This document shows positions 17,882-26,828 of a stretch of DNA of 64,000 bases, in pieces. Made by a program: the position numbers and the translations under genes. The stretch spans positions 85,137-149,136 of the forward strand of contig NZ_JAFEIG010000014.1 of assembly GCF_017495225.1 (NCBI RefSeq), read 5' to 3'. How positions within the stretch are numbered: the first letter of the stretch is position 1; every line of letters begins with the position of its first letter. This DNA is from Daejeonella sp. (GTDB taxonomy: Bacteria; Bacteroidota; Bacteroidia; Sphingobacteriales; Sphingobacteriaceae). The notes under the pieces were generated by a model. The model was not told the origin of the DNA and made no database searches. It was given only the letters and a program-made list of their open reading frames with translations.

Positions 17882-18577
17882 ATGAAAAATCCTTTGATCT
17901 TACTTATCGAAACTGCTACAACTACTTGCTCAGTAGCATTAAGCGAAAATGGACATATAATTGCCCTTAAGGAGCTCAATGAATCTAATATTCATGCCGG
18001 TCAAATCACACTTTTTATCGAGGAAGTGATGTTAAACGCTGAGAAAAACTATTCTGATTTACAGGCTGTTGCGGTTAGTATGGGCCCAGGTTCTTATACC
18101 GGATTGAGAATTGGTGTTTCTACAGCTAAAGGACTTTGCTATGCTCTTGATATTCCCCTAATTGCAATTGATACCATAGAAGCAATGGCCTCTGGTTTGT
18201 TAAAATCTGTTGATTTTCCAGAAAATAGTCTTTTAATACCGATGATAGATGCCAGAAGGATGGAGGTTTATACAGGTATTTATCGAAAAGATTTGAGCCC
18301 TGTTGAAGCCGTAAGCGCCAAAATTATTGATGATAACTCATTCAGAGAATTTGATAATTATGAGCTATTCCTTTTTGGGAATGGTTCAGATAAATTTAAA
18401 ACATTATTCTCAGGTCAAAAAAACATGCATTTTTTAGATTTTTCAACATCAGCAGCACATTTAAATGCCTTGGCATTGCAAAAATTTAACCAAGTACAAT
18501 TTGAAGATGTAGCTTATTTCGAACCTTTTTATCTGAAGGATTTTCTAATTACAAGTCCTAAGAAAAGCAATATTTAA
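17882..18577 (+). CDS. tsaB: tRNA threonylcarbamoyladenosine biosynthesis protein TsaB
   Basis: A 231-residue ASKHA-fold protein. Signatures are LLIETATTTCSVAL near residue 6, VSMGPGSYTGLRIGVSTAKGL near 66-86 and IPMIDARRMEVYTGIY near 120. TsaB pairs with TsaD and TsaE to transfer threonylcarbamoyl to A37 of tRNAs decoding ANN codons. It lies 38 nt after yidD. Its stop overlaps the convergent DUF5723 gene's stop (TTAA shared at 18574-18577). Confidence 0.93.
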   Translation: MKNPLILLIETATTTCSVALSENGHIIALKELNESNIHAGQITLFIEEVMLNAEKNYSDLQAVAVSMGPGSYTGLRIGVSTAKGLCYALDIPLIAIDTIEAMASGLLKSVDFPENSLLIPMIDARRMEVYTGIYRKDLSPVEAVSAKIIDDNSFREFDNYELFLFGNGSDKFKTLFSGQKNMHFLDFSTSAAHLNALALQKFNQVQFEDVAYFEPFYLKDFLITSPKKSNI

Positions 18578-20013
18578 TCTTTCTTCTTAACTAATCTCTT
18601 TAAAAATCCCCCATTAGGATTTTTTGTAAAGCCCGGAATTTGAGTCGCGTTGGCAGAATGCTCCATGACTCTTCCAAATTTTACAGCAAATCCTAAATAA
18701 AATGATACTCCAGTATAGCCACTAGGATAAGTGCTTTGATTTTTAAGGCTATTCTTGAAGAATTCAATTGATTTTATGAAATGATCACTGCCGCCATAGA
18801 ATTCAACATTAGGCTTTTTAATCATAAACTGTCCGCCTAATTGTAAAAAACCATTCGTATTATAATTTGCCAAGCCTGTAAACACATACTGTTTTACATG
18901 GAAATTATTTACCAAGGCGATATCTCCTCCCTTGTAGTAAACGCTTTTCGATAGAATTAAATTCGGACGGTAATTGCCAAAATTTTTATTGATTAAAAGC
19001 TCTGCTTTACCATTTAATACACTCGCATATGATTTATTTTTAGATAGCGCACTTATATTTTTATCAATACTATCTGCAAGTCGCTCATCTGCACTTTCAT
19101 TTGAAGCATTATTAATTATCATTTTTCCTGTGTCAAAATCATATTGATAGGAATCTTTATTCCACTTAATGAATCCCACATCTTTTAAATTTCCCATTAT
19201 AAACCAGCCATCACGCAATTTATAGCTCGCACTTGCGGTGACTGATAATCCGGGATTTTTAAAGTTGGGTTTAAGCATTTCATTTTGAAACTTGTTAAAC
19301 TTGAAACTTGATCTTAAGCTTCCAGCCAATGAAACCTCCATGATATCGGCTAATTCATCAATTTCAATATCTGATTTTGAAACTTTTAAATTACTATAAC
19401 TAATACCACTTAAGACACTAAATTTTGCTCCAATAGCCAATCGTTTTGTAGGATTTTGTCGGTAGGATAAACTAAATTGATGATAGTTTTGATTATAAGC
19501 ATTTACATTAAATAGGTCGTCTACAGAATTGCCATTGAATATCCGATAGTCATCAAATACAGCAAATACCTCATTTGTTACTTCGGCTCGTGTATCACTT
19601 CTAATTTGCCATGATACACCTATTTCTTGGTACTTCTTGACCGATTTTAATATTCGAAGCATCGCTATATAATTATTCGAATTTAAAGTAAGGGTGTTTT
19701 TTCTGTTTTGTCCTAAAACAAGATCTCGCCCATTAAATAAACCATTGTAAATTAATTTCTTAAACGCAGATTCTGCAGGACCAGAAAAGGTGGTGTTGAA
19801 ACTAATCGTGGGAATAAAAAAATTGAAGGCTATTCGTTTACTGGTATCCACTTGATAGGCTCTTTGGGATGGGTTTTCGAAACTATCATAGAGCGTGCGA
19901 CTATTATAAAGGGAAAATTGTTGTGCATTTGCCGTAATAGCTGACAATAAGATAAAGGTAGCTAAAGTGAAAAAAATTCTCAATAATTTCTGTTGGAATT
20001 GAGTTTTGCTCAT
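18574..20013 (-). CDS. DUF5723-type outer-membrane protein
   Basis: A 479-residue protein with signal peptide (about 1-30, ending ITANAQQ). The mature part starts with FSLYNSRTLYDSFENPSQRAY and then shows alternating strands (IGVSWQIRSDTRAEVTNE, FSLSYRQNPTKRLAIGAKF, LSVTASASYKLRDGWFIMGN). This is the pattern of a Bacteroidota beta-barrel protein of the DUF5723 group. No enzymatic motif is visible. It starts 6 nt after the stop of the upstream 547-residue protein, so the two are probably co-transcribed and may work together in the envelope. Function unknown. Confidence 0.7.
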   Translation of the reverse strand: MSKTQFQQKLLRIFFTLATFILLSAITANAQQFSLYNSRTLYDSFENPSQRAYQVDTSKRIAFNFFIPTISFNTTFSGPAESAFKKLIYNGLFNGRDLVLGQNRKNTLTLNSNNYIAMLRILKSVKKYQEIGVSWQIRSDTRAEVTNEVFAVFDDYRIFNGNSVDDLFNVNAYNQNYHQFSLSYRQNPTKRLAIGAKFSVLSGISYSNLKVSKSDIEIDELADIMEVSLAGSLRSSFKFNKFQNEMLKPNFKNPGLSVTASASYKLRDGWFIMGNLKDVGFIKWNKDSYQYDFDTGKMIINNASNESADERLADSIDKNISALSKNKSYASVLNGKAELLINKNFGNYRPNLILSKSVYYKGGDIALVNNFHVKQYVFTGLANYNTNGFLQLGGQFMIKKPNVEFYGGSDHFIKSIEFFKNSLKNQSTYPSGYTGVSFYLGFAVKFGRVMEHSANATQIPGFTKNPNGGFLKRLVKKKD

Positions 20014-20019
20014 TTAATT

Positions 20020-21633
20020 TTAATTAATGTCTAAACTATCTACGTTTAAAACAGATTCTTGTATTGTTGATGATTTGTACCCGGTATAAATATTAGTCAA
20101 AAAATGACTTTTATTACTTGTTAACTGGTAAGAAAAGGCATAAAGATCACTAATCCCACTTTTATTTGTTCCAAAATTTCCAGCATAATTCCTTTTCAAT
20201 AAATCCTGCAACAAGCTTCCCGAATTACTGAAATGAAGTAAGAATGAAATATTACTTTGATCGCTGACATATTGGTCAAACTGCTTATGCGTATCCATAT
20301 TTACAAGAAATCTATTAGAATTATAATCCTTTACATATCTCTGTAAGGTGCCAGGCGAATTTGAAAGTATCAGTAAATTGTCTTGAATCATGTAAAATGG
20401 CTTCACGTATTTTTTTAATGGTTCGCCCCAATAATAATAAAATATGTCGCCATAATTCATTTTTTTTATATTTTCAGAATAGGATGAACTTAAAATCTCC
20501 ATGAAAAATTGCATTTGTGTGCCGTTTTTCAGTTTAATAATTGCTAAATTCTCAAATGTTGAAAGCTGAATAATTGAAAATTCATTGCCCCATAATTTTT
20601 GAATGTCTCGATCGGGATTTAAGCCTGTCTCCAATGTAATTTTTTTCATCTGCTCCCCTAGCTTTTCCAATTCTTTATTCTCTTTGAATAGTGCTCTTAG
20701 ATCAGATTGATATGCTTTAAAATTGGATAAACCATAAATGATTGAGTTAGCAGTATTATAAGGTATAATCTGTTTTAGGCTATTCTTTACGGGCGATTGA
20801 TTCAAAAATAACTTTATATATGCACCTTGATTAGGTTCAAGACGGCTTTCTCCATTGAACATTAAAGCATCTTTTTTATAGTTTAAAGTAAGACTCGAAT
20901 AGCCTGAAAAACTCTCAAATAATGCGAAATTACCACTAATCGTTCTCTTTAAAAACGGACTTATTAAGGCCCTTTTATTATAATTTATAAAAAGATTTAC
21001 TAATGCATTTTCATCTTTTTTAATGCCTTCATTAATAATTTTAATGAATTCGGAATTAATTTTAGTTGATTTTTTGTTAACACTTCTAAGTAGTAAATCC
21101 TTATTGGAGCTTCCTCTGGCAATCCCTTGATCAATTATGAAATAAAATGGATATTCAGGATACTGGGTTTCAATTCGAAAGATACTTAAGCCATTCTCTT
21201 TTAGTTCCTTAAGTTTGTATTCATTATTCAGGTTTAAAAGTTTGATTATGTCATCTTTTTTTTGTATATTAATGGTGTTGATTGACCATAAATAGTGTAC
21301 GCCATTAGTGTTGGAGGGATGAAATGATAAGAATACCAATTGATTTTTGGTTAGGGGTTCTAAAAAGGTGTTTTTTGCAATAAATTTTCTTAAAAATCCT
21401 ATCTCTGCCTTCTTTTGTGGACCTGCAATGGTATCGAAAAGTGTGTTCTCATTCAGTATATCGAATAAATCTTGCTCATGTTGGAATTGCAAAATTAAGC
21501 TTGCATCAGATGGTATTTCAGATAATAACCTAGTATTATTGCGGCTATCAACGTGCAAATTTGAGAAGTATAAATATGCAAAGACTCCCACAGTAATTAA
21601 TAAAACCGTGATTAGTCCAATAATTTTTTTCAT
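20020..21633 (-). CDS. Membrane-anchored protein of unknown function
   Basis: About 537 residues from the ATG at 21633; an upstream in-frame ATG at 21672 would add 13 residues before the natural signal anchor. Residues 1-20 (MKKIIGLITVLLITVGVFAY) form one membrane helix; the rest should be periplasmic or lipid-tethered. Segments such as ASLILQFQHEQDLFDIL, NSIIYGLSNFKAY and SFLLHFSNSGSLLQDLL suggest two similar halves, reminiscent of DUF3352-type proteins, but I cannot name a family firmly. It forms a two-gene unit with the downstream beta-barrel gene. Confidence 0.6.
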   Translation of the reverse strand: MKKIIGLITVLLITVGVFAYLYFSNLHVDSRNNTRLLSEIPSDASLILQFQHEQDLFDILNENTLFDTIAGPQKKAEIGFLRKFIAKNTFLEPLTKNQLVFLSFHPSNTNGVHYLWSINTINIQKKDDIIKLLNLNNEYKLKELKENGLSIFRIETQYPEYPFYFIIDQGIARGSSNKDLLLRSVNKKSTKINSEFIKIINEGIKKDENALVNLFINYNKRALISPFLKRTISGNFALFESFSGYSSLTLNYKKDALMFNGESRLEPNQGAYIKLFLNQSPVKNSLKQIIPYNTANSIIYGLSNFKAYQSDLRALFKENKELEKLGEQMKKITLETGLNPDRDIQKLWGNEFSIIQLSTFENLAIIKLKNGTQMQFFMEILSSSYSENIKKMNYGDIFYYYWGEPLKKYVKPFYMIQDNLLILSNSPGTLQRYVKDYNSNRFLVNMDTHKQFDQYVSDQSNISFLLHFSNSGSLLQDLLKRNYAGNFGTNKSGISDLYAFSYQLTSNKSHFLTNIYTGYKSSTIQESVLNVDSLDIN

Positions 21634-21719
21634 CGATGGTAATTTAAGCAAATTTAAATTTTTATGAATCAAATAAGAATTGCAAACATGTTTATTAAAT
21701 TAGCAATCAAATTAATAAC

Positions 21720-22106
21720 ATGAATAAACGTATAATTATTGCCGCCTCCATCTTTGGAATGATTGCTGTGATTTTAGGAGCTTTTGGAGCTCATACCCTA
21801 AAAGGCCGTCTCAGCTCATCCGAGCTTGAAGTATGGAAAACAGCAGTTGATTATCATTTCTACCATACTTTTGCACTTTTGTTCTTATCTACTTTTTCAA
21901 AGAAAAATAGTCGTGCTATCAACTTATCTGCCTGGTTTTTTACTATAGGAATAGTCCTTTTTTCTGGTTCTTTATATTTAATATCTACGAAAGAAATTTT
22001 AAATATTTCTCAGATTAGTATTATTGGTCCGATTACACCCATCGGGGGACTCTTTTTTATTATGGGATGGGTAAGCCTTCTTGTTGCCACGCTAAAAAAT
22101 AAATAA
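21720..22106 (+). CDS. DUF423 family membrane protein
   Basis: A 128-residue protein with four hydrophobic segments. The N-terminus IFGMIAVILGAFGAHTLKG and VDYHFYHTFALL are the DUF423 (YwdK/YgdD) signature; the C-terminal part has ITPIGGLFFIMGWVSLL. It resides in the inner membrane and has no assigned biochemical role. Its stop overlaps the priA start by one base (TAATG), suggesting coupled translation. Confidence 0.88.
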   Translation: MNKRIIIAASIFGMIAVILGAFGAHTLKGRLSSSELEVWKTAVDYHFYHTFALLFLSTFSKKNSRAINLSAWFFTIGIVLFSGSLYLISTKEILNISQISIIGPITPIGGLFFIMGWVSLLVATLKNK

Positions 22107-24589
22107 TGCTTGAGTTTAATGAAAATGAAGGCATTGTTCGAAAGACAATTTTTATTGAGGTAATTCTACCATTAGCAATTTCCAAAACCTATACGTACCG
22201 TGTTCCACATGAATTAGTGGAAAATATTGCCATTGGAAAGCGCGTAGTTGTGCAATTTGGTCGTAGTAAAATTTATACTGCTATTATTTGCCTGATTACT
22301 GAAACACCACCGGCACTTTATGAAGCAAAATATATCATAGATGTTCTTGATAATGAGCCCATTGTTAATGAGTATCAGTTAAAATTATGGCAATGGATGT
22401 CGGATTATTACCTCTGCCATCTGGGTGAAGTGATGCAAGCTGCGCTTCCCTCTGCCTTAAAACTTGCCAGTGAAACTAGAATTGTCCTCAATACTTCTGA
22501 AGAAATTGACAAGAGTATCTTATCCGATAAGGAGTTCCTAATTGTTGATGCTCTTGAGCTTCATCCTGAGTTAAGTGTGAGCGATATCAGTAAGCTTCTA
22601 GGACAAAAGACGGTCTTTCCATTGCTTAGGGCACTTTTTGAGAAGAATGTAATCATCATCTCTGAAGAAATATCCGATAAATTTAAACCTAAAAAGAAGG
22701 CTTTTATCATTCTAAATCCTCAATACAAAGAAGCAGAAAATAGAAAGGCTTTATTTGAAGTATTAGAGCGTGCCCCAAAGCAATTAGAGGTCTTACTCGC
22801 ATACTTCAAGCTTGAAAAACAACAAGATGAGATTTCTAAAGCAGATCTTATTGAGACATCTGGGACTTCTGCTTCTGTTATTAAAGCATTGATTGATAAG
22901 GAGATATTTATCCAAGAGGATAAGGTGGTTAGTCGTTTAAGTTCAGTTGATCTAGAAGATATCCGCAACTTTGAACTAAATGAGGCTCAGTCTTATGCTC
23001 TTCAAGAAACGGAGCAATTACTCAATGAAAAGGGGGTGGTTTTACTCTATGGTGAAACATCATCTGGCAAGACTCAAATTTACATTCGTTTGATTGAGCA
23101 AATGTTGCTTAAAGGGGATCAAACATTATACCTTCTTCCTGAAATTGCCTTAACTACCCAGGTTATAGAGCGCTTGAGAGAGCATTTTGGCGGACAAATT
23201 GGTGTTTATCATTCTAAATTTAATGATAATGAGCGTGCAGAGGTATGGCAAAAGGTTTTAAAAGGGGAGTATAAAATCGTTTTGGGTGCCCGCTCATCTA
23301 TTTTCCTGCCTTTTAAGAATTTAGGTTTAATTGTAGTAGATGAAGAGCATGAATCTTCCTATAAGCAATATGATCCTGCTCCACGATATCATGCGAGAGA
23401 TACCGCAATTTATCTAGCACATTTACATAAAGCTAAAATTGTTTTGGGATCAGCCACTCCAAGTATGGAGAGTTTTTATAATGCAAAAATCAAAAAATAC
23501 GGTCTAGTTACTCTAAAGGGACGTTTTGGAGGGGTTAAATCTCCTTTAATTGAAGTGGTTAGTATTGCTGAAGAGACTAAGCGAAAAACCATGCAATCGC
23601 ATTTTACGTCGGTTTTAATTAAAGAAATTAAAGAAGCTTTGGAGCGGAAAGAGCAAGTTATTTTATTTCAAAATCGCCGTGGTTATACTCCCGTTTTATT
23701 ATGTACTACCTGCGGATATACTCCAAAATGTATTAATTGTGATGTGAGCTTAACTTTTCATAAAAGCAGTGCCAAGCTACATTGCCATTATTGCGGATAT
23801 AAGCAGGATATCTTAAACGCTTGTCCCGCTTGTGGTTCTACACGAATAGAACAAAAGGGCTTCGGTACCGAAAAAATTGAGGATGAGCTGCAGCGGATAT
23901 TTGAAAATGCGCGTATAGCACGTATGGATCTTGATTCAACACGTACTCGTAACAGTTTTCAAGTGCTTTTAAATGATTTTGAGGAAGGTAAGATTGATAT
24001 TTTGGTCGGGACTCAAATGGTTGCAAAGGGCTTAGATTTTGGAAATGTGACTACCATTGGCATTATAAGTGCAGATAGCATGTTAAATTATCCTGATTTC
24101 AGGGCTTTTGAGCGAAGTTATCAGATGCTTGCACAAGTATCCGGTCGCGCAGGCAGACGTGCAAAGCAGGGTAAAGTGATTATTCAGGCTTATGATACAT
24201 CCCACAGGATTATAAGTCAAGTGATTAAAAATAATTACGAAGAAATGTTCGATACAGAGATTTTGGAGCGTAGAAATTTCCATTATCCACCACTTTATCG
24301 CTTAATTCAGCTGGATGTGAAGCATAAGGATATCTCAAAACTTGTTGTAATTGCAAATTCATTGGCTAAAATATTAAGAGCGCAATTTGGGGATCGTGTT
24401 TTAGGTCCTGAAGCTCCAATGATTAGTAGAATTCGTAATTATTACATCCAAACTATTTTAATTAAGGTTGAAAGGGAAGGAGTGTCGATTCAAAAAATCA
24501 AAGAAGCGCTTCAACAAATTTTGATTCACTTTGATAGTCAGCCAGTTAATAAAGGCGTTTATATGCATATTGATGTTGATCCTTATTAA
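22106..24589 (+). CDS. priA: Primosomal protein N' (replication restart helicase PriA)
   Basis: An 827-residue superfamily 2 helicase. The N-terminal 3'-DNA-binding domain starts FIEVILPLAISKTYTYRVP. Walker A is LLYGETSSGKTQ, Walker B DEEHESSYKQYDP, and the zinc-binding region has paired cysteines in LCTTCGYTPKCINCD and LHCHYCGYKQDILNACPACGS. Late helicase motifs are VGTQMVAKGLDF and QVSGRAGRR. PriA reloads the replisome at stalled forks. The start overlaps the DUF423 stop. Confidence 0.96.
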   Translation: MLEFNENEGIVRKTIFIEVILPLAISKTYTYRVPHELVENIAIGKRVVVQFGRSKIYTAIICLITETPPALYEAKYIIDVLDNEPIVNEYQLKLWQWMSDYYLCHLGEVMQAALPSALKLASETRIVLNTSEEIDKSILSDKEFLIVDALELHPELSVSDISKLLGQKTVFPLLRALFEKNVIIISEEISDKFKPKKKAFIILNPQYKEAENRKALFEVLERAPKQLEVLLAYFKLEKQQDEISKADLIETSGTSASVIKALIDKEIFIQEDKVVSRLSSVDLEDIRNFELNEAQSYALQETEQLLNEKGVVLLYGETSSGKTQIYIRLIEQMLLKGDQTLYLLPEIALTTQVIERLREHFGGQIGVYHSKFNDNERAEVWQKVLKGEYKIVLGARSSIFLPFKNLGLIVVDEEHESSYKQYDPAPRYHARDTAIYLAHLHKAKIVLGSATPSMESFYNAKIKKYGLVTLKGRFGGVKSPLIEVVSIAEETKRKTMQSHFTSVLIKEIKEALERKEQVILFQNRRGYTPVLLCTTCGYTPKCINCDVSLTFHKSSAKLHCHYCGYKQDILNACPACGSTRIEQKGFGTEKIEDELQRIFENARIARMDLDSTRTRNSFQVLLNDFEEGKIDILVGTQMVAKGLDFGNVTTIGIISADSMLNYPDFRAFERSYQMLAQVSGRAGRRAKQGKVIIQAYDTSHRIISQVIKNNYEEMFDTEILERRNFHYPPLYRLIQLDVKHKDISKLVVIANSLAKILRAQFGDRVLGPEAPMISRIRNYYIQTILIKVEREGVSIQKIKEALQQILIHFDSQPVNKGVYMHIDVDPY

Positions 24590-24641
24590 AAAACATTCTT
24601 ATTTTTCTGACTAATTAATTTCCATAAACAAGCAATAAGCG

Positions 24642-24649
24642 TATTTTTG
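24642..24649 (+). promoter_or_regulatory. Candidate -7 promoter box for pcm
   Basis: TATTTTTG ends 7 nt before the pcm ATG, so transcription would start within a few bases of the start codon. No -33 TTTG at standard distance. Confidence 0.4.
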
Positions 24650-24656
24650 TGTACAG

Positions 24657-25313
24657 ATGGCACATAAATTAGTTGATAGATACCGCGAGAAGGGGGCAAG
24701 GAAAAAGTTGGTGGAATATCTCAGAGAGCGGGGTATCGCCGATGAAAATGTGTTAAATGCCATTGGGAAAGTCCCGCGCCACTATTTCTTTGACGAAACC
24801 TTCTGGAATCAAGCATATAAGGATATCGCATTTCCAATCGGCGATGGACAGACTATCTCTCAGCCCTATACCGTGGCCTATCAAACAGAGCTATTGCACA
24901 TCAAATCGGGTGATAAGGTATTGGAAATAGGAACGGGTTCTGGCTATCAAACCTGTATTTTAATCGAATTGGGAGCTAAAGTCTTCACCATTGAAAGGCA
25001 AGAAAATCTTTATAATCGTACACGTCAGGTTTTGCCTCATATAGGTTATCAAGCAGAGTTTTTTTATGGAGATGGATCTAAGGGAATCGCAGAACATGCA
25101 CCTTATGATAAAATAATTGTTACGGCAGGAGCACCACTTGTCCCAGAAATACTCTTAAAACAATTAAAAATAGGCGGTATTTTGGTAATTCCTGTCGGGG
25201 ATGAAAAATCACAGAAAATGATTACCGTTTTAAGAGTTGGTGAAAACGATTTTGAGCGATATGTTTTAGACACCTTCCGATTTGTACCGCTGGTGGGGGA
25301 GAAGGCTTGGTAA
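24657..25313 (+). CDS. pcm: Protein-L-isoaspartate O-methyltransferase
   Basis: A 218-residue SAM-dependent methyltransferase. Family signatures are VPRHYFFDE near 40, IGDGQTISQPYTVA near 60, motif I VLEIGTGSGYQTCIL near 83 and KIIVTAGAPLVPE near 140. It methylates isoaspartyl residues in damaged proteins for repair. The stop codon's last A is also the first base of the heptamer repeat array at 25313. No hairpin terminator is visible after it. Confidence 0.94.
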   Translation: MAHKLVDRYREKGARKKLVEYLRERGIADENVLNAIGKVPRHYFFDETFWNQAYKDIAFPIGDGQTISQPYTVAYQTELLHIKSGDKVLEIGTGSGYQTCILIELGAKVFTIERQENLYNRTRQVLPHIGYQAEFFYGDGSKGIAEHAPYDKIIVTAGAPLVPEILLKQLKIGGILVIPVGDEKSQKMITVLRVGENDFERYVLDTFRFVPLVGEKAW

Positions 25314-25410
25314 GTTATCAGTTGTAAGTTATCAGTTGTCAGTTATCGGTTATCAGTTGTCAGTTATCGGTTGTCAGTTGTCAGTTGACTGTTGTTAGTT
25401 GGCAGTTATC
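25313..25410 (+). repeat. Heptameric tandem repeat array (AGTTATC class) abutting the pcm stop
   Basis: Fourteen contiguous 7-bp units in perfect phase: mostly AGTTATC, AGTTGTC, GGTTATC and GGTTGTC, decaying at the end (AGTTGAC, TGTTGTT, AGTTGGC). The first unit begins on the last base of the pcm stop codon. No mobile element or coding function explains it. Confidence 0.9.
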
Positions 25411-25689
25411 GGATTCTCGTTAATATAGACATTGATTCTTGATTATTAATAATTAGCAAAGAATAAAGACAAATTCAAATAACTGAATATGGTTATATTC
25501 ATTGAGTTAGGCAAAGAATAAGGACTGAAAATGTCTAAAAATGTTTTTTGATTTCCTAGAAGAATACAGCTAGATTTGAATCGATTTTAATCGTCTCTTT
25601 TGCTTTGAAGGGCAAGGAGCTTAATGACAATGACACAGTTAATTGAGCACTACCTTAAAAAAAACCTAAACATTATTTTAATTAGTTTA
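25411..25689 (+). other. Non-coding region with further heptamer fragments
   Basis: Two pairs of seven-base units related to the third repeat class occur: AGCAAAG AATAAAG at 25455-25468 and GGCAAAG AATAAGG at 25510-25523. A 42-codon open frame at 25624-25752 runs into the next repeat and does not look genuine. Nothing else is recognised. Confidence 0.5.
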
Positions 25690-25720
25690 CTCTCCGCCCA
25701 GCCTGAAAACTGTCAACTGC
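25684..25720 (-). repeat. Degenerate heptamer array with AGGCTGGGCGGAGAG end motif, copy 1
   Basis: On the minus strand: AGTTGAC, AGTTTTC, then AGGCTGG GCGGAGA GTAAACT, all in 7-bp phase. It is an imperfect copy of the element 80 bp to the right. Confidence 0.7.
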
Positions 25721-25785
25721 TATCTCATATTGAATCAAAGTATATGAAATAATTCGACTAATCTTATTTTTCTTAGTAGTTCCAC

Positions 25786-25827
25786 TCTCCGTCCAGCCTG
25801 ACAACTGCTAACTGACAACTGCAAACT
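25786..25827 (-). repeat. Heptamer array directly after the smpB stop, with end motif, copy 2
   Basis: On the minus strand, 3 nt after the smpB stop: AGTTTGC, AGTTGTC, AGTTAGC, AGTTGTC, then AGGCTGG ACGGAGA. It keeps the 7-bp phase and the end motif of copy 1. Confidence 0.8.
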
Positions 25828-25830
25828 CAC

Positions 25831-26280
25831 CTACCTCTTCATCGCCCTACTCATCTCCAATTTCGCATCTCTATCTTTAAGGGTTTCACGTTTATCATAA
25901 ATTTTCTTACCCTGGGCTAGGCCAATTTCGAGTTTAGCAAAGCCTCTTTCGGAGGTGAATATCTTTAGTGGGATGATGGTAAAGCCTTTTTCCTCAATAT
26001 TTGTTCTGAGTTTTGCTAATTCTTTCTTATTTAATAGAAGTATTCTGTCACGTTTTGCTTCATGATTATAAAATGACCCATGCGAATATTCAGCTATTTG
26101 CATGTTGCGCACATAAAGCTGTCCGTCAATAAAAGTGCAAAAAGCATCATTTATATCTGCCTTACCCTCACGAATCGACTTGATTTCTGTCCCGAGCAAC
26201 TTAATACCCGCCGTATAAGTATCTAGAATATGATACTCAAAATAAGCTCTTTTGTTTTTTATACTGATTCCACTCCCCAT
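25831..26280 (-). CDS. smpB: SsrA-binding protein SmpB
   Basis: A 149-residue protein. It begins with [20 protein letters not shown] and carries [20 protein letters not shown], the tmRNA-binding barrel, plus [13 protein letters not shown] and [20 protein letters not shown] with the basic tail. SmpB delivers tmRNA to stalled ribosomes. ssrA itself is not in the window. The heptamer array begins 3 nt after the stop, and no hairpin terminator is present. Confidence 0.96.
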   Translation of the reverse strand: MGSGISIKNKRAYFEYHILDTYTAGIKLLGTEIKSIREGKADINDAFCTFIDGQLYVRNMQIAEYSHGSFYNHEAKRDRILLLNKKELAKLRTNIEEKGFTIIPLKIFTSERGFAKLEIGLAQGKKIYDKRETLKDRDAKLEMSRAMKR

Positions 26281-26828
26281 AAGAATACAAATATCCGAAA
26301 GATTATCTACAAGAAGAACTCTTAATCTTTCGAATTGAAAACAAATTGAAAGCTTTTATGAATTGAACAGCAATATCAGTTTCATTAGTTTATCCAAAAG
26401 AGAAAAAATAATTCTTTTAAAGAAATTTTTAATCCAATTTTCAGTGTGTTTTAGTGATTTTTCTGTGAAATTCAGTTCCAAAAAATCAAATTTTCTGTTT
26501 TTCTTCGATGAATAGTAAAAAATACCCTAACAAAAAATAATCAATAATTTGGTTTTGAGGGTCTATTTGACACTTCGAGAATTGAAAATCAAACAAATGA
26601 GTTCACAAACTTAAAATTGGACAACTTTTAAGTATTTGTACTCATTTTTATTAACTATAATCCTCAAATTTGCAGGCGTTTGTGAAAAGCATGTGATTTA
26701 AAGGAGATCACAAATAAATTATCCTTTAAATTAATTTTTTATTGCTGTAATTATAATAAAGCTCTGGATTCGGGGTACAATATAGTAAAGTATTTTTAAA
26801 TTAAAATTATTAATTAAAAAAATAATAA
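26281..26828 (+). other. Long AT-rich region upstream of the giant surface protein gene
   Basis: This 548-bp non-coding stretch separates divergent smpB and the giant gene. A short inverted repeat, TGTGAT and ATCACA with a 9-nt spacer (26692-26712), and the ACTATAATCCTCAAATTT block (26655-26672) similar to one before the 13728 PorP gene are possible regulatory sites. No RNA gene seen. Confidence 0.4.

Noticed and set aside
25313..25410. CRISPR array
   Set aside because: Units are 7 bp and contiguous, with no spacers and no cas genes nearby.
25624..25752. A 42-codon frame (MTMTQLIEHYLKKN...) between pcm and smpB
   Set aside because: It runs through a heptamer repeat and its end motif, so it is not likely to be a gene.
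26692..26712. CRP-like site TGTGAT...ATCACA before the giant surface gene
   Set aside because: TGTGA and TCACA are 11 nt apart instead of the 6 of a CRP site, so only a plain inverted repeat is noted.
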